Assembly: GCA_037189985.1 (NCBI GenBank)
Contig: JBBCJX010000020.1
Span: 248,001-312,000 of the forward strand
Direction of reading: 5' to 3'
Source of the DNA: UBA2031 sp037189985
Lineage (GTDB): Bacteria; Pseudomonadota; Gammaproteobacteria; Pseudomonadales; Moraxellaceae
DNA length: 64,000 bases
Shown: piece after piece, positions 46,734-55,316 of the stretch
How the letters are laid out: each line of letters starts with the position of its first letter
Position numbering within the stretch: the stretch's first letter is position 1
Made by a program: the position numbers and the translations under genes
The notes under the pieces: model-generated
What the model was told of the DNA's origin: nothing
Databases searched by the model: none
What the model saw: the letters and a program-made list of their open reading frames with translations, nothing else

Positions 46734-48725
46734 ATGAAAAACAAGAACGGCCTGTCGTCCCTACGCCTCGCTCCCCGTGCTGCCGGCTTCGCACTGGCGA
46801 CGGTCCTGCCCTTCGCAGTGAGCACGGCCTCCGCTTTTGAACTCAACCTCGGAGCGGTTACTGGCTCGCTGGATACGACGGTTTCATATGGCACCGGCTG
46901 GCGTTTGGAAAACCCGGACGTCAATCTGACAGCCAATTATCCGGGAGGCTATGCGCAGGCAGTGGCGAATAATCGTCGTACTTTCATTAATAAGAATGAC
47001 GGAAACTCAAATTTTGATAATAACTCTCGACCATTTACCAGTGTATTCAAGATCACGACAGATCTTGAACTGAAATATGAGAATTTTGGTCTCTTTACAA
47101 GAGGCACAGCGTTCTACGACACAGTGATCATGGGTGATAATTACAATCGCTCTGCTCCGAATCTTTTTCCAAACTCCGCTAGCTGTAATCCTCAAAATAC
47201 ACTTACGCCACAAAACTGTGGATTTCCTAAGGAAATTCTGGACCACTCGGGTCACGATCTTCGCTTCTTGGATGCGTATGTTTATGGGAACTTTGACATA
47301 GGTGGAAAACCTCTCAATGTTCGTGCTGGTTCTCAAGTAATCAGTTGGGGTGAGGCTCTTTTCTTGCAGGATGGCATCAATAGCGCCAACCCTGTTTCTC
47401 TTTCCAAACTGCGCTTGCCGGGTGCTGAGGTAAAAGAAGCCTTGCTTCCATTGCCAATGTTGTCTGCTTCACTTGGGCTCACAGACAGTTTGACAGCAGA
47501 AGCTTTCTATATTTTTGATTGGGATAATTCTGAGGCTGATGATGCGGGGACCTTCTATTCCACGGATGATGCGTTCGCTGGTCTTGGTTCAAATAGAATT
47601 CTGGTAAACCCTGTTAATCCTGCTCATCCTCTTGGCTTGACCGTCACACAGCAAGCTGCTGCATTGGGAGCATATAATAGTCTTCCTGGTTCAGTATGGT
47701 TAACAAACAAGCGTGAGGCCGATGTTCCAACAGATGGAAAAGGGCAGTTTGGTCTCGCACTTAGATATTCATTAGATTCCACAGAGTTTGGCTTTTTCTT
47801 CATGAACTATCACAGTCATAAGCCGGTTGCTGAAGCTACTACTGGTGAGGTTCAAGGGTATCAAAATGGTAATGCAAAGGCCCAAGCTGCCGGTAATGCG
47901 TGTATAGCTGCTGGTGGTGCAGCTGCAGCATGTATAGGTACTGCGAATGCATATCACTACATCGATACCACAACATATCGTTTGGTATATCCAGAGGATA
48001 TACAGATGTATGGTTTGAGTTTCAGTACTACTGTTGGTGATCTTTCTTTTTCCGGTGAGCTCGCATACCGCCCGAATGACGTCATATTGTCAGAGCTCGG
48101 CGATAACTTGGTTGCGTATAATTCTCTTAATGCGGCCACTATAGGTAATGGTGGTACTGTGGCGGCAGGTTCAATTCTGAACGGCGGTGCTCCATTAACA
48201 GCAAATCAGACAGTAAAGGTTTGGGAGGAGCTTGAGACATGGAATCTTGATCTCGTTGGTATCTATAATTTTGGCCCCACACTTGGCGCAGATGGTATGA
48301 CGGGGGTTCTTGAGTATGGCGCCAGTTATATTCCCAAAGGAGAAGACAAGCGCTATGCATCCACTGCTTCCCTGCTGAATCTTGAGGCCCCATGGTCTGC
48401 TCAAGTTCCTGCTGAAGGCCCCTCTAGTGGTTACCTTGATCGCCTTTCCATGGGTTACCGCATCGCACTGACATCTACCTATAACGATGTCTTCGCAGGT
48501 GTTGCCCTCAATCCCGTGCTGCGCTTTGCTCATGACTTCAAGGGCAACTCGCACCGTACCGGTAATTTCCTGGAAAACCGCAAGTCGGCAACGGTTGGTC
48601 TGAATGCGATTTATAATCAGGCGCTTGAGGTTAGCACTGCCTACAATGTGTTCTGGGGCGAAGAGCAGAGCAATCTGTTGCATGACCGCGACAATGTCAC
48701 ACTGACGGTCAAATACTCCTTCTGA
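46734..48725 (+). CDS. DUF1302 family outer-membrane-like protein
   Basis: A 663-residue exported protein. A signal peptide (GFALATVLPFAVSTASAFE) precedes Gly- and aromatic-rich strands with LNLGAVTGSLDTTVSYGTGWRLENPDVNL at the start and a terminal strand LTVKYSF ending in Phe, as in outer-membrane beta-barrels. This matches the DUF1302 family. The ATG at 46734 gives a proper signal. By hand count the first rows of the gene run near 68% GC, the middle rows (about 46980-48300) mostly 30-45%, and the last rows about 55%, which suggests a replaced interior. First gene of the cassette. Confidence 0.88.
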   Translation: MKNKNGLSSLRLAPRAAGFALATVLPFAVSTASAFELNLGAVTGSLDTTVSYGTGWRLENPDVNLTANYPGGYAQAVANNRRTFINKNDGNSNFDNNSRPFTSVFKITTDLELKYENFGLFTRGTAFYDTVIMGDNYNRSAPNLFPNSASCNPQNTLTPQNCGFPKEILDHSGHDLRFLDAYVYGNFDIGGKPLNVRAGSQVISWGEALFLQDGINSANPVSLSKLRLPGAEVKEALLPLPMLSASLGLTDSLTAEAFYIFDWDNSEADDAGTFYSTDDAFAGLGSNRILVNPVNPAHPLGLTVTQQAAALGAYNSLPGSVWLTNKREADVPTDGKGQFGLALRYSLDSTEFGFFFMNYHSHKPVAEATTGEVQGYQNGNAKAQAAGNACIAAGGAAAACIGTANAYHYIDTTTYRLVYPEDIQMYGLSFSTTVGDLSFSGELAYRPNDVILSELGDNLVAYNSLNAATIGNGGTVAAGSILNGGAPLTANQTVKVWEELETWNLDLVGIYNFGPTLGADGMTGVLEYGASYIPKGEDKRYASTASLLNLEAPWSAQVPAEGPSSGYLDRLSMGYRIALTSTYNDVFAGVALNPVLRFAHDFKGNSHRTGNFLENRKSATVGLNAIYNQALEVSTAYNVFWGEEQSNLLHDRDNVTLTVKYSF

Positions 48726-48747
48726 TATACCTTGCCTGAACTGGCTG

Positions 48748-48779
48748 TTGCATGCCGGCGATCACTCGTCGGCATGCAA
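48748..48779 (+). other. Strong intercistronic hairpin between DUF1302 and DUF1329
   Basis: A 14-bp stem TTGCATGCCGGCGA / TCGTCGGCATGCAA with one G-T pair and a TCAC loop. It lies in the 94-base gap without an immediate T-run, so it is probably an mRNA-stabilising or attenuating element rather than a full terminator. Confidence 0.7.
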
Positions 48780-48819
48780 TCATAAATTGCAGCACTTTTT
48801 GTTTTTTGAGGGTTTCATC

Positions 48820-50205
48820 ATGTCAAGAAAGATTGCCTGGGCAGGCGCAGCGCTAGCGGTTGCGCTCACTGCCACAACGGCAGCCCAGGCCGCAGTTTCT
48901 GCGGGCGAGGCAGCCAAGCTGAAAAGCTCGCTGACGCCGCTGGGTGGTGAAAAGGCGGGCAACGCAGCAGGAACCATCCCGGCGTGGAGTGGTGGCCTGT
49001 CCAAGTCTCCTTTCCCCAACTACAAGCCGGGTGAGCATTTGCCCGATCCGTTTGCTAGCGACAAGCCTGTTGCTGTCATTACGGCACAGAACATGAACCA
49101 GTATGCGGACAAGCTGGCCGAAGGCCAGAAAGCCATGTTCCGTACCTACCCCCAGACCTTCAAGATGAATGTCTATCCCACACGCCGTACAGCAGCCGTG
49201 CCGGATTGGGTGGAAGACAACACGTTCAAGTGCGCTACAGCTGCCCGTGTCAAGGACTGGGGCTTCGAGGGTTGTGTGGGTGGTACGCCGTTCCCGGTAT
49301 TGTCGGGCGACAATGAAGAACAGGCCATCCAGGCAATCTGGAACCATGTGGTGCGTTATCGTGGAGGCTACCTTGTGCGTAAGGCTTCTGAAGTAGCCGT
49401 ACAGCGCAATGGCTCCTACTCATTGGTGACATCGCAGCAGGAAGTGGATTTCCGCTATTACGACCGCAATATCAAGTCGATGGCACAGCTCAACAATGTT
49501 CTTTTCTATTACCTGTCCTTCACGACAGCTCCCGCGCGTCTTGCCGGTGGTGCCGTGCTCGTCTGGGAAACCCTGGACCAGCGCAAGCAACAGCGTCAGG
49601 CATGGGGTTATAACGCAGGCCAGCGCCGTGTGCGCCAGGCTCCCAATCTTTCGTATGACACCCCGATTGCCGCTTCTGACGGCCTCCGTACGGCAGATGA
49701 CACCGACATCTATAACGGTGCGCCAGACAAGTATGAGTGGAAGCTGATTGGCAAGAAGGAAATCTACATTCCTTACAACAACTACAAGATTGGCTTGCCT
49801 ACCACCAAGTACAAGGATCTGCTCAAGACCGGCCACATCAATCCTGACTATGCCCGTTATGAACTGCATCGTGTCTGGGTAGTGGAGGGTTCGCTGAAGT
49901 CTGGCGAGCGTCACATCTATTCCAAGCGCCGCTTCTACATCGACGAGGACTCTTGGAATATCGCTGTGGCTGACCAGTATGACGGCCGTGGTGATCTCTG
50001 GCGCGTGAGCATGGCTTACCTGAAGAGCTACTACGATGTCCCGGTTGTCTGGACTGGCCTGGATACCTTCCATGACCTGCAGGCTCGTCGCTACCATGTC
50101 CAGAATCTGGATAGCGAAGAAAGTAGTTCGCTGGACTTCAGCCAGCCGTCGCCGGGCGAAAGCTATTTCACGCCGGCAGCACTTCGCCGTCGTGGTACCC
50201 GGTAA
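48820..50205 (+). CDS. DUF1329 family periplasmic protein
   Basis: A 461-residue protein with a signal peptide (RKIAWAGAALAVALTATTAAQAA). Motifs such as LTPLGGEKAGNAAGTIPAWSGGL and RRFYIDEDSWNIAVADQYDGRGDLWRVSMAYL identify DUF1329, a family with a LolB-like lipid-binding fold as I recall. The start at 48820 follows GAGG; the longer frame to 48748 covers the hairpin. It likely works in the periplasm with the DUF1302 protein. Confidence 0.9.
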   Translation: MSRKIAWAGAALAVALTATTAAQAAVSAGEAAKLKSSLTPLGGEKAGNAAGTIPAWSGGLSKSPFPNYKPGEHLPDPFASDKPVAVITAQNMNQYADKLAEGQKAMFRTYPQTFKMNVYPTRRTAAVPDWVEDNTFKCATAARVKDWGFEGCVGGTPFPVLSGDNEEQAIQAIWNHVVRYRGGYLVRKASEVAVQRNGSYSLVTSQQEVDFRYYDRNIKSMAQLNNVLFYYLSFTTAPARLAGGAVLVWETLDQRKQQRQAWGYNAGQRRVRQAPNLSYDTPIAASDGLRTADDTDIYNGAPDKYEWKLIGKKEIYIPYNNYKIGLPTTKYKDLLKTGHINPDYARYELHRVWVVEGSLKSGERHIYSKRRFYIDEDSWNIAVADQYDGRGDLWRVSMAYLKSYYDVPVVWTGLDTFHDLQARRYHVQNLDSEESSSLDFSQPSPGESYFTPAALRRRGTR

Positions 50206-50229
50206 TCTCGCATCGTTAGAGACGCAATG

Positions 50230-50258
50230 AAAAAGCCGGAGGCAAGCTCCGGCTTTTT
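50230..50258 (+). terminator. Terminator after the DUF1329 gene
   Basis: GCCGGAG / CTCCGGC with a GCAAG loop flanked by AAAAA and TTTTT. It separates DUF1302-DUF1329 from the next two genes, though read-through would still allow co-expression. Confidence 0.9.
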
Positions 50259-50302
50259 CATATCAAGGCGAGTGTCATATTTTTACTGATTCAAGGCATG
50301 CC

Positions 50303-51295
50303 ATGAATATTTCCCGTTTTCTCTTTGCAGGGCTGGCGCTGGCGCTTGGCCTGTCGAGTGCTTCGGCGCTTGCAGCAGAAACCTTGTCTGCTGTTGATCG
50401 TCCGGCTGTGGTTTCTGCCAAGGCCAGTCGTTCTTTGCTAATTGATCTGGCCCAGGCTGGGCAGCGTCTGGTGGCGGTGGGTGACCGCGGCCATATCCTC
50501 TTTTCCGATGATCAGGGCAAAAGCTGGAAGCAGGCCAAAGTGCCGGTTTCCGTGTTGCTGACCGGGGTCCATTTTCCCAATGAGCGTGAAGGCTGGGCGG
50601 TTGGCCATAATGGTGTGATCCTTCATTCTTCCGATGCTGGCGAGAATTGGCAGTTGCAGCATGCTGACAAGGACGCTGACAGCGACAAAGCCGGTGCTCC
50701 GTTGTTGAGTGTGTGGTTTGCGGATAACCAGAACGGCTTTGCGGTAGGTGCCTATGGCTATTTCCTAGCGACGCATGATGGCGGCATCACTTGGGAAGAC
50801 AATGCCGATGTGCTTGATAACCAGGATGGATGGCACCTGAATTCCATTCGTGGCCTGCCAGGGTCTTCCACGGTCTTCATTACCGGTGAGAGTGGCATAT
50901 TGCTGCGCTCGCAGGACAGTGGCCGCACCTGGGCAGCATTGCCGTCCCCGTTTGATGGCTCCTTTTTTGGTGTTGCACCTTTGGCGCCGAATCTGACTCT
51001 TGTCTTTGGTTTGCAGGGGCGCCTGTATGCCTCGGTAGACAACGGCAACTCCTGGCGTCATGTCCAGACCGGCATTACTTCCGGCCTCAATGCAGCAGTC
51101 CGTCTTGAGACCGGCGAAGTGGTGGTGGCTGGTAATGCGGGTGTGGTGTTGCGTGCTAAAGATGCCGGGCTTGACCTGATTCCTGAAACTCGCAGTGATC
51201 GGCAGTCGATCACGGCAGTACTTGCCTTGCCGGATGGTGGCCTGCTGACCGCAGGTGACGGTGGTGTCAAGGTTCTGCCGGCGACTGGCAAGTAA
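50303..51295 (+). CDS. YCF48-like beta-propeller protein, exported
   Basis: A 330-residue protein with a signal peptide (RFLFAGLALALGLSSASALAAE). It has repeated Asp-box-like units such as HILFSDDQGKSWKQAKVPVS, ILHSSDAGENWQL, FLATHDGGITWED and LLRSQDSGRTWAALP, as in YCF48/HCF136 photosystem II assembly factors. In non-photosynthetic bacteria this family often sits beside MMPL/RND permeases. It presumably scaffolds the envelope assembly. 20 bases before the permease. Confidence 0.9.
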   Translation: MNISRFLFAGLALALGLSSASALAAETLSAVDRPAVVSAKASRSLLIDLAQAGQRLVAVGDRGHILFSDDQGKSWKQAKVPVSVLLTGVHFPNEREGWAVGHNGVILHSSDAGENWQLQHADKDADSDKAGAPLLSVWFADNQNGFAVGAYGYFLATHDGGITWEDNADVLDNQDGWHLNSIRGLPGSSTVFITGESGILLRSQDSGRTWAALPSPFDGSFFGVAPLAPNLTLVFGLQGRLYASVDNGNSWRHVQTGITSGLNAAVRLETGEVVVAGNAGVVLRAKDAGLDLIPETRSDRQSITAVLALPDGGLLTAGDGGVKVLPATGK

Positions 51296-51315
51296 ATACG
51301 GCGAGGCGAAACGAC

Positions 51316-53646
51316 ATGACAATTTCAAAACTCGAAAATCTCATATTTGGTGCGCGCAAGGCCATCATTGCCATTTTTATCCTGATTACGGCATTCATGG
51401 TCTGGCAGGTGTCTGGCATAAAGGCCGATACCAGCCTTGAGAAAATGGTCCCAATGGGGCATCCCTATATCAAGAACCTGTTCAACCACAAGGATGAGCT
51501 GGGGCTTGGTAATGACATCAAGATCGCGGTTGCCGTAAAGCAGGGTGATATTTTCTCCCCGGAGTATCTCGAAACACTGAAAGGCATTACGGATGATTCT
51601 TTTTATCTGTCCGACATGCCCAGTCGGGAAGAGGGTGCCGAACATTCCATTGTTGATCGTGCCAAGCTGAAATCCCTGTGGACCCCCAATGTGCGCTGGA
51701 GCGAGGTCACAAAGGACGGCTTCCAGGGAGGAGAGGTCACCCAGGGCTACGATGGTACGGCAGAAGGCCTTGAGGCTTTACGCAGTAATATCCTGCGTTC
51801 TGGCCAGGTTGGGCGTCTGGTGGCGGATGATTTCAAGTCCACCATCGTGCAGATTCCCCTGTTGGATGGCGAAAAGATTGATTACAAGCAGCTTTCCGCC
51901 AACCTTGAGACTCTGCGCCAGAAGTATCAGCAGCAAAATGCCAACGTCGAAATCCACATTGTTGGTTTTGCCAAGAAGGTGGGCGACCTCATCGAGGGCG
52001 GTACCAAGATCGCGCTGTTCTTCCTCGCCGCCATACTGATCACGTTTGCCCTTTTGCTGTGGGAGTTCCACGATGTGCGGAGTGCCATCGTGGTGGTTGC
52101 CTGCTCGATCGTGGCGGTGATCTGGCAGATAGGGGCAGTCAAGCTGCTGGGTTTCGGGCTTGATCCTTATTCCATGCTGGTTCCCTTCCTCGTATTTGCC
52201 ATTGCCGTCAGCCATTCCGTGCAGGTGGTCAATGCGGTCAGTCTGGAGCGGGCCACGGGTGCAAACGGTGAGCAGGCAGCACGCCGTGCCTTCACCTCCC
52301 TGTTCAAGGCCGGCACCATGGGTATTGCGATGGAGGCTGCCGGCTTCCTGACAATGCTGGTCATCAGCATTGATGTGATTCGTGCCTTGGCAATTTCCGC
52401 CAGTGTGGGTACGGCGCTGATTGCGCTGACGAACTTTATCCTGCTGCCCGTGTTGATGTCCTATGTACGCATCAGTGACCGTGCCCTGAACAAGTTGCAG
52501 GAAAAGCGTCGCCATGTGCCCCGTATCTGGACATTGACGGCTCGCATGGCCGAGCGTGGCCCGGCAACGATCGGTATCGTGATTGCCGCTGTCATGCTGG
52601 TGGTGTCTTTCGTGATTGCCCAGCAGGTCAAGATCGGTGACCTGGATCCCGGTGCGCCTGAATTGCGTGCCGACTCGCGTTACAACCTTGATGACAGGTT
52701 CATCACCTCGCATTACTCGATCAGTGCCGATGTTCTTGTGGTGATGGTGGAGACGGAGCAACAGATGTGCTCCACCTACACGGCACTCGAGTCTGTGGAT
52801 CGCCTGCAATGGAATCTTGAGAATGTGCAGGGCGTGCAGTCAGCTCAGTCGCTCGTGACAGCAGTACGTCGCATTCAGGCCGGCTTCAATGAGGGCAGTC
52901 TGAAATGGTCGACTTTGGTCAATGATGATGCCGTGTTGAATGAGTCAGCCAAGAATGTTCCCGAACTTTACAACGGCGATTGCAGTCTGATTCCGGTATT
53001 CGTCTTCCTGGATGACCACAAGGCAGAAACACTGACCCGCGTGACCAAGGCTGTTGAGGCTTTTGCTGCCGAGAATGACACTGATGAGGTCAAGTTCCTG
53101 CTGGCATCCGGCAATGCCGGTATCGAGGCGGCCACCAACGACGTGATCTCTGCCAGCAAGAACCCCATGCTCTTCCTCGTGTATGGCGTGGTGATCGTGC
53201 TTTGCTTCATTGCCTTCCGTTCATGGCGTCCGGTGGTCTGCATCATTCTTCCGCTGATCCTTACATCGCTGCTCTGCGAGGCGCTGATGACCCTTCTGGG
53301 TATTGGCATCAAGGTGGCAACCCTGCCGGTGATTGCACTGGGTGTGGGTATCGGTGTGGATTACGGCGTGTACATCTATGCCAAGTTCGAGAAGTACATG
53401 AAAGATGGCCTCAACCTGAAAGATGCCTATCTCGCTACCTTGACCAGTACCGGTCGTGCCGTCCTCTTTACGGGTGTGACGTTGGCCATTGGTGTGTTTA
53501 CCTGGGTTTTCTCACCGATCAAGTTCCAGGCCGACATGGGTCTGCTGCTGACGGTGATGTTGCTCTGGAACATGCTTGGGGCCTTGATCCTCATCCCTGC
53601 ACTGGCGCACTACTTTGTGAGGCCCGAGCACTATCAGGGCAAGTAA
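51316..53646 (+). CDS. MMPL/RND-family transporter permease
   Basis: A 776-residue inner-membrane protein with the RND layout: one helix near residue 20, a large periplasmic loop, a five-helix block (about 230-400), a second helix near 420, another periplasmic loop and a second five-helix block (about 615-770). GxxxD-like motifs such as LGVGIGVDYGVYIYAKFEK are typical of MMPL/HpnN-like exporters. It lacks an adjacent membrane-fusion protein. Likely moves a lipid or hydrophobic molecule with the other cassette proteins. Confidence 0.93.
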   Translation: MTISKLENLIFGARKAIIAIFILITAFMVWQVSGIKADTSLEKMVPMGHPYIKNLFNHKDELGLGNDIKIAVAVKQGDIFSPEYLETLKGITDDSFYLSDMPSREEGAEHSIVDRAKLKSLWTPNVRWSEVTKDGFQGGEVTQGYDGTAEGLEALRSNILRSGQVGRLVADDFKSTIVQIPLLDGEKIDYKQLSANLETLRQKYQQQNANVEIHIVGFAKKVGDLIEGGTKIALFFLAAILITFALLLWEFHDVRSAIVVVACSIVAVIWQIGAVKLLGFGLDPYSMLVPFLVFAIAVSHSVQVVNAVSLERATGANGEQAARRAFTSLFKAGTMGIAMEAAGFLTMLVISIDVIRALAISASVGTALIALTNFILLPVLMSYVRISDRALNKLQEKRRHVPRIWTLTARMAERGPATIGIVIAAVMLVVSFVIAQQVKIGDLDPGAPELRADSRYNLDDRFITSHYSISADVLVVMVETEQQMCSTYTALESVDRLQWNLENVQGVQSAQSLVTAVRRIQAGFNEGSLKWSTLVNDDAVLNESAKNVPELYNGDCSLIPVFVFLDDHKAETLTRVTKAVEAFAAENDTDEVKFLLASGNAGIEAATNDVISASKNPMLFLVYGVVIVLCFIAFRSWRPVVCIILPLILTSLLCEALMTLLGIGIKVATLPVIALGVGIGVDYGVYIYAKFEKYMKDGLNLKDAYLATLTSTGRAVLFTGVTLAIGVFTWVFSPIKFQADMGLLLTVMLLWNMLGALILIPALAHYFVRPEHYQGK

Positions 53647-53666
53647 GCCTGATCTGAGCTTCATTG

Positions 53667-53691
53667 AAAGGCCCTCGCAAGAGGGCCTTTT
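53667..53691 (+). terminator. Terminator after the MMPL gene
   Basis: AAAGGCCCTC / GAGGGCCTTT 10-bp stem with a GCAA loop followed by T-rich sequence. Confidence 0.92.
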
Positions 53692-53752
53692 GTTTTCCCG
53701 GCCATGCCGGCAGCCCTATAATGCGCGCCTCCCGCCTGCCGGAACCTCTTTC

Positions 53753-54778
53753 ATGCTTTATCCCTTGGCCCGCTCGCTGCTGTTCTCCCTGCCAACCGAG
53801 ACATCTCATCATGCCGCCCTGCGGGGCATCAGCCTTGTCGAGCGTCTGGGCCTGACCGGGCTGTTGCCGAAGGTGCCGGATGACCCTGTCAGCCTGATGG
53901 GTATCCGCTTCCCCAACCCGGTAGGGCTGGCCGCTGGCCTGGACAAGAACGGTGACCATATAGATGGCCTTGCGGCGTTGGGTTTCGGTTTTCTGGAGAT
54001 CGGTACGGTGACGCCCAGGCCTCAGCCCGGTAATCCCCAGCCCAGACTTTTCCGTTTGCCCCAGGCCACGGCCATCATCAACCGTATGGGCTTCAACAAC
54101 ATGGGCGTGGATCATCTGGTTGGCCAAGTACAGAAGGCCAGGTACCGTGGTGTGCTGGGCATCAATATCGGCAAGAACTTTGATACGCCGGTGGAAAAGG
54201 CAGCTGATGATTATCTCGTCTGCCTGGAGCGTGTCTATACCCATGCCAGTTATGTAACGATCAATATTTCCTCACCCAATACCAAAGGGCTGCGCAGCTT
54301 GCAGTCAGGCGATGCACTGGCGGCACTACTGGAAACAATCAAGAACCGGCAGGCGCAGCTTGCCAGCCAGCATGGCCGATATGTCCCGGTGGTGCTCAAG
54401 ATTGCTCCGGACCTTGAGTTGACGGATATCGAGGTCATTGCAGGATTGTTGCGTCGCTTTGAGGTCGATGGCGTCATTGCGACCAATACGACGATAACTC
54501 GTGAAGGTGTCGAACACCTCCCGCATGGAGATGAAGCAGGAGGATTGAGCGGTTTGCCGGTGCGCGCTGCCTCTACAAGAGTCTTGTGCGAGCTGGCTGA
54601 CCAATTAGAGGGGAGGCTTCCCATCATTGGCGTGGGTGGTATTACTGACGCAGGCAGTGCTGTCGAGAAGATTACGGCTGGGGCCAGTCTTGTGCAGGTT
54701 TATACGGGCTTCATTTATGAGGGACCCGCACTGGTACGCGGGTCAGCTGCAGCTATTGCGGAATACACACGAAGTTGA
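53753..54778 (+). CDS. pyrD: Dihydroorotate dehydrogenase (quinone), class 2
   Basis: A 341-residue membrane-associated FMN enzyme. The N-terminal amphipathic helix MLYPLARSLLF, then NPVGLAAGLDKNGDHIDGLAALGFGFLEIGTVTPRPQPGNP and TINISSPNTKGLRSLQ (catalytic Ser) are diagnostic. It oxidises dihydroorotate to orotate with quinone in pyrimidine synthesis. The start at 53753 gives the family length. Followed by rmf, as in Pseudomonas. Confidence 0.97.
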   Translation: MLYPLARSLLFSLPTETSHHAALRGISLVERLGLTGLLPKVPDDPVSLMGIRFPNPVGLAAGLDKNGDHIDGLAALGFGFLEIGTVTPRPQPGNPQPRLFRLPQATAIINRMGFNNMGVDHLVGQVQKARYRGVLGINIGKNFDTPVEKAADDYLVCLERVYTHASYVTINISSPNTKGLRSLQSGDALAALLETIKNRQAQLASQHGRYVPVVLKIAPDLELTDIEVIAGLLRRFEVDGVIATNTTITREGVEHLPHGDEAGGLSGLPVRAASTRVLCELADQLEGRLPIIGVGGITDAGSAVEKITAGASLVQVYTGFIYEGPALVRGSAAAIAEYTRS

Positions 54779-54780
54779 AA

Positions 54781-54802
54781 GTGCCGCCCTTGGGGGCGGC
54801 AC
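54781..54802. terminator. Hairpin between pyrD and rmf
   Basis: GTGCCGCC / GGCGGCAC 8-bp stem with a 6-base CTTGGG loop. It lies right after the pyrD stop and downstream of the convergent rmf, so it may serve both. T-runs are short. Confidence 0.65.
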
Positions 54803-54853
54803 CTTGGCTTTCGTGATGGCTACAGCCTTGCTTGGAGATAGAGAGCTGGTTGG

Positions 54854-55057
54854 TCAGATGCGAGGAACCAGATGCAGAGCTGCTACCCCTTGGATGCCTT
54901 CGCGTTCATTGCTGCGGCCCTCACGCCATCCCGCCATCCAGTGTTGTCGCAGGTTGACATCCTGATATGGGCAGACTTCCAGCGACCGGCCTGTCATGCC
55001 GGCATTGAAGCCTCGAGAATAAAGAAGTTCGTCACGTTCCCTTTTCTGTCTTTTCAT
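54854..55057 (-). CDS. rmf: Ribosome modulation factor
   Basis: A 67-residue basic protein. MKRQKRERDELLYSRGFNAGMTGRSLEVCPYQ, followed by HWMAGWREGRS, matches RMF of E. coli closely. It binds 70S ribosomes to form inactive 100S dimers in stationary phase. It lies between pyrD and rlmKL, a conserved order. The leader contains several hairpins (55094-55168). The C-terminal tail is longer than in E. coli (55 residues). Confidence 0.95.
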   Translation of the reverse strand: MKRQKRERDELLYSRGFNAGMTGRSLEVCPYQDVNLRQHWMAGWREGRSNEREGIQGVAALHLVPRI

Positions 55058-55093
55058 CAGTCACCTCTGGAGTTGCCAATGATCCATGTGCAT

Positions 55094-55168
55094 CGCGGAA
55101 GATTCCGCGGCGATGATCCAGCCGTTCCGCAGCCTGAATGCCTGCGGCAGGGTGGAGCGAGGCTCCAC
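55094..55168 (-). other. Hairpin-rich leader of rmf
   Basis: Three successive inverted repeats precede the rmf start (55057): CGCGGAA-GA-TTCCGCG (55094-55109), CCGCAG/CTGCGG (55127-55132, 55142-55147), and GTGGAGC-GAG-GCTCCAC (55152-55168). In the mRNA they would lie within about 37-111 bases upstream of the ATG. This could control translation or stability of rmf. Confidence 0.6.
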
Positions 55169-55316
55169 AAGCAAAGCGTGGAAGATTCATTGAAGCGCTG
55201 TAACGTTCTTGTGTCGATGACTTAATTGGCATAAGCATGGAAAGCGATAGTGTGTCAGGCAATACTTTGTTGGCTTTCTTGGCATTACGCCTCAAGTAAC
55301 TGAAAAAGCAGGATTT

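Noticed and set aside
54779..55030. Plus-strand small ORFs between pyrD and rlmKL
   Set aside because: They lie antisense to rmf, which is clearly coding on the minus strand.
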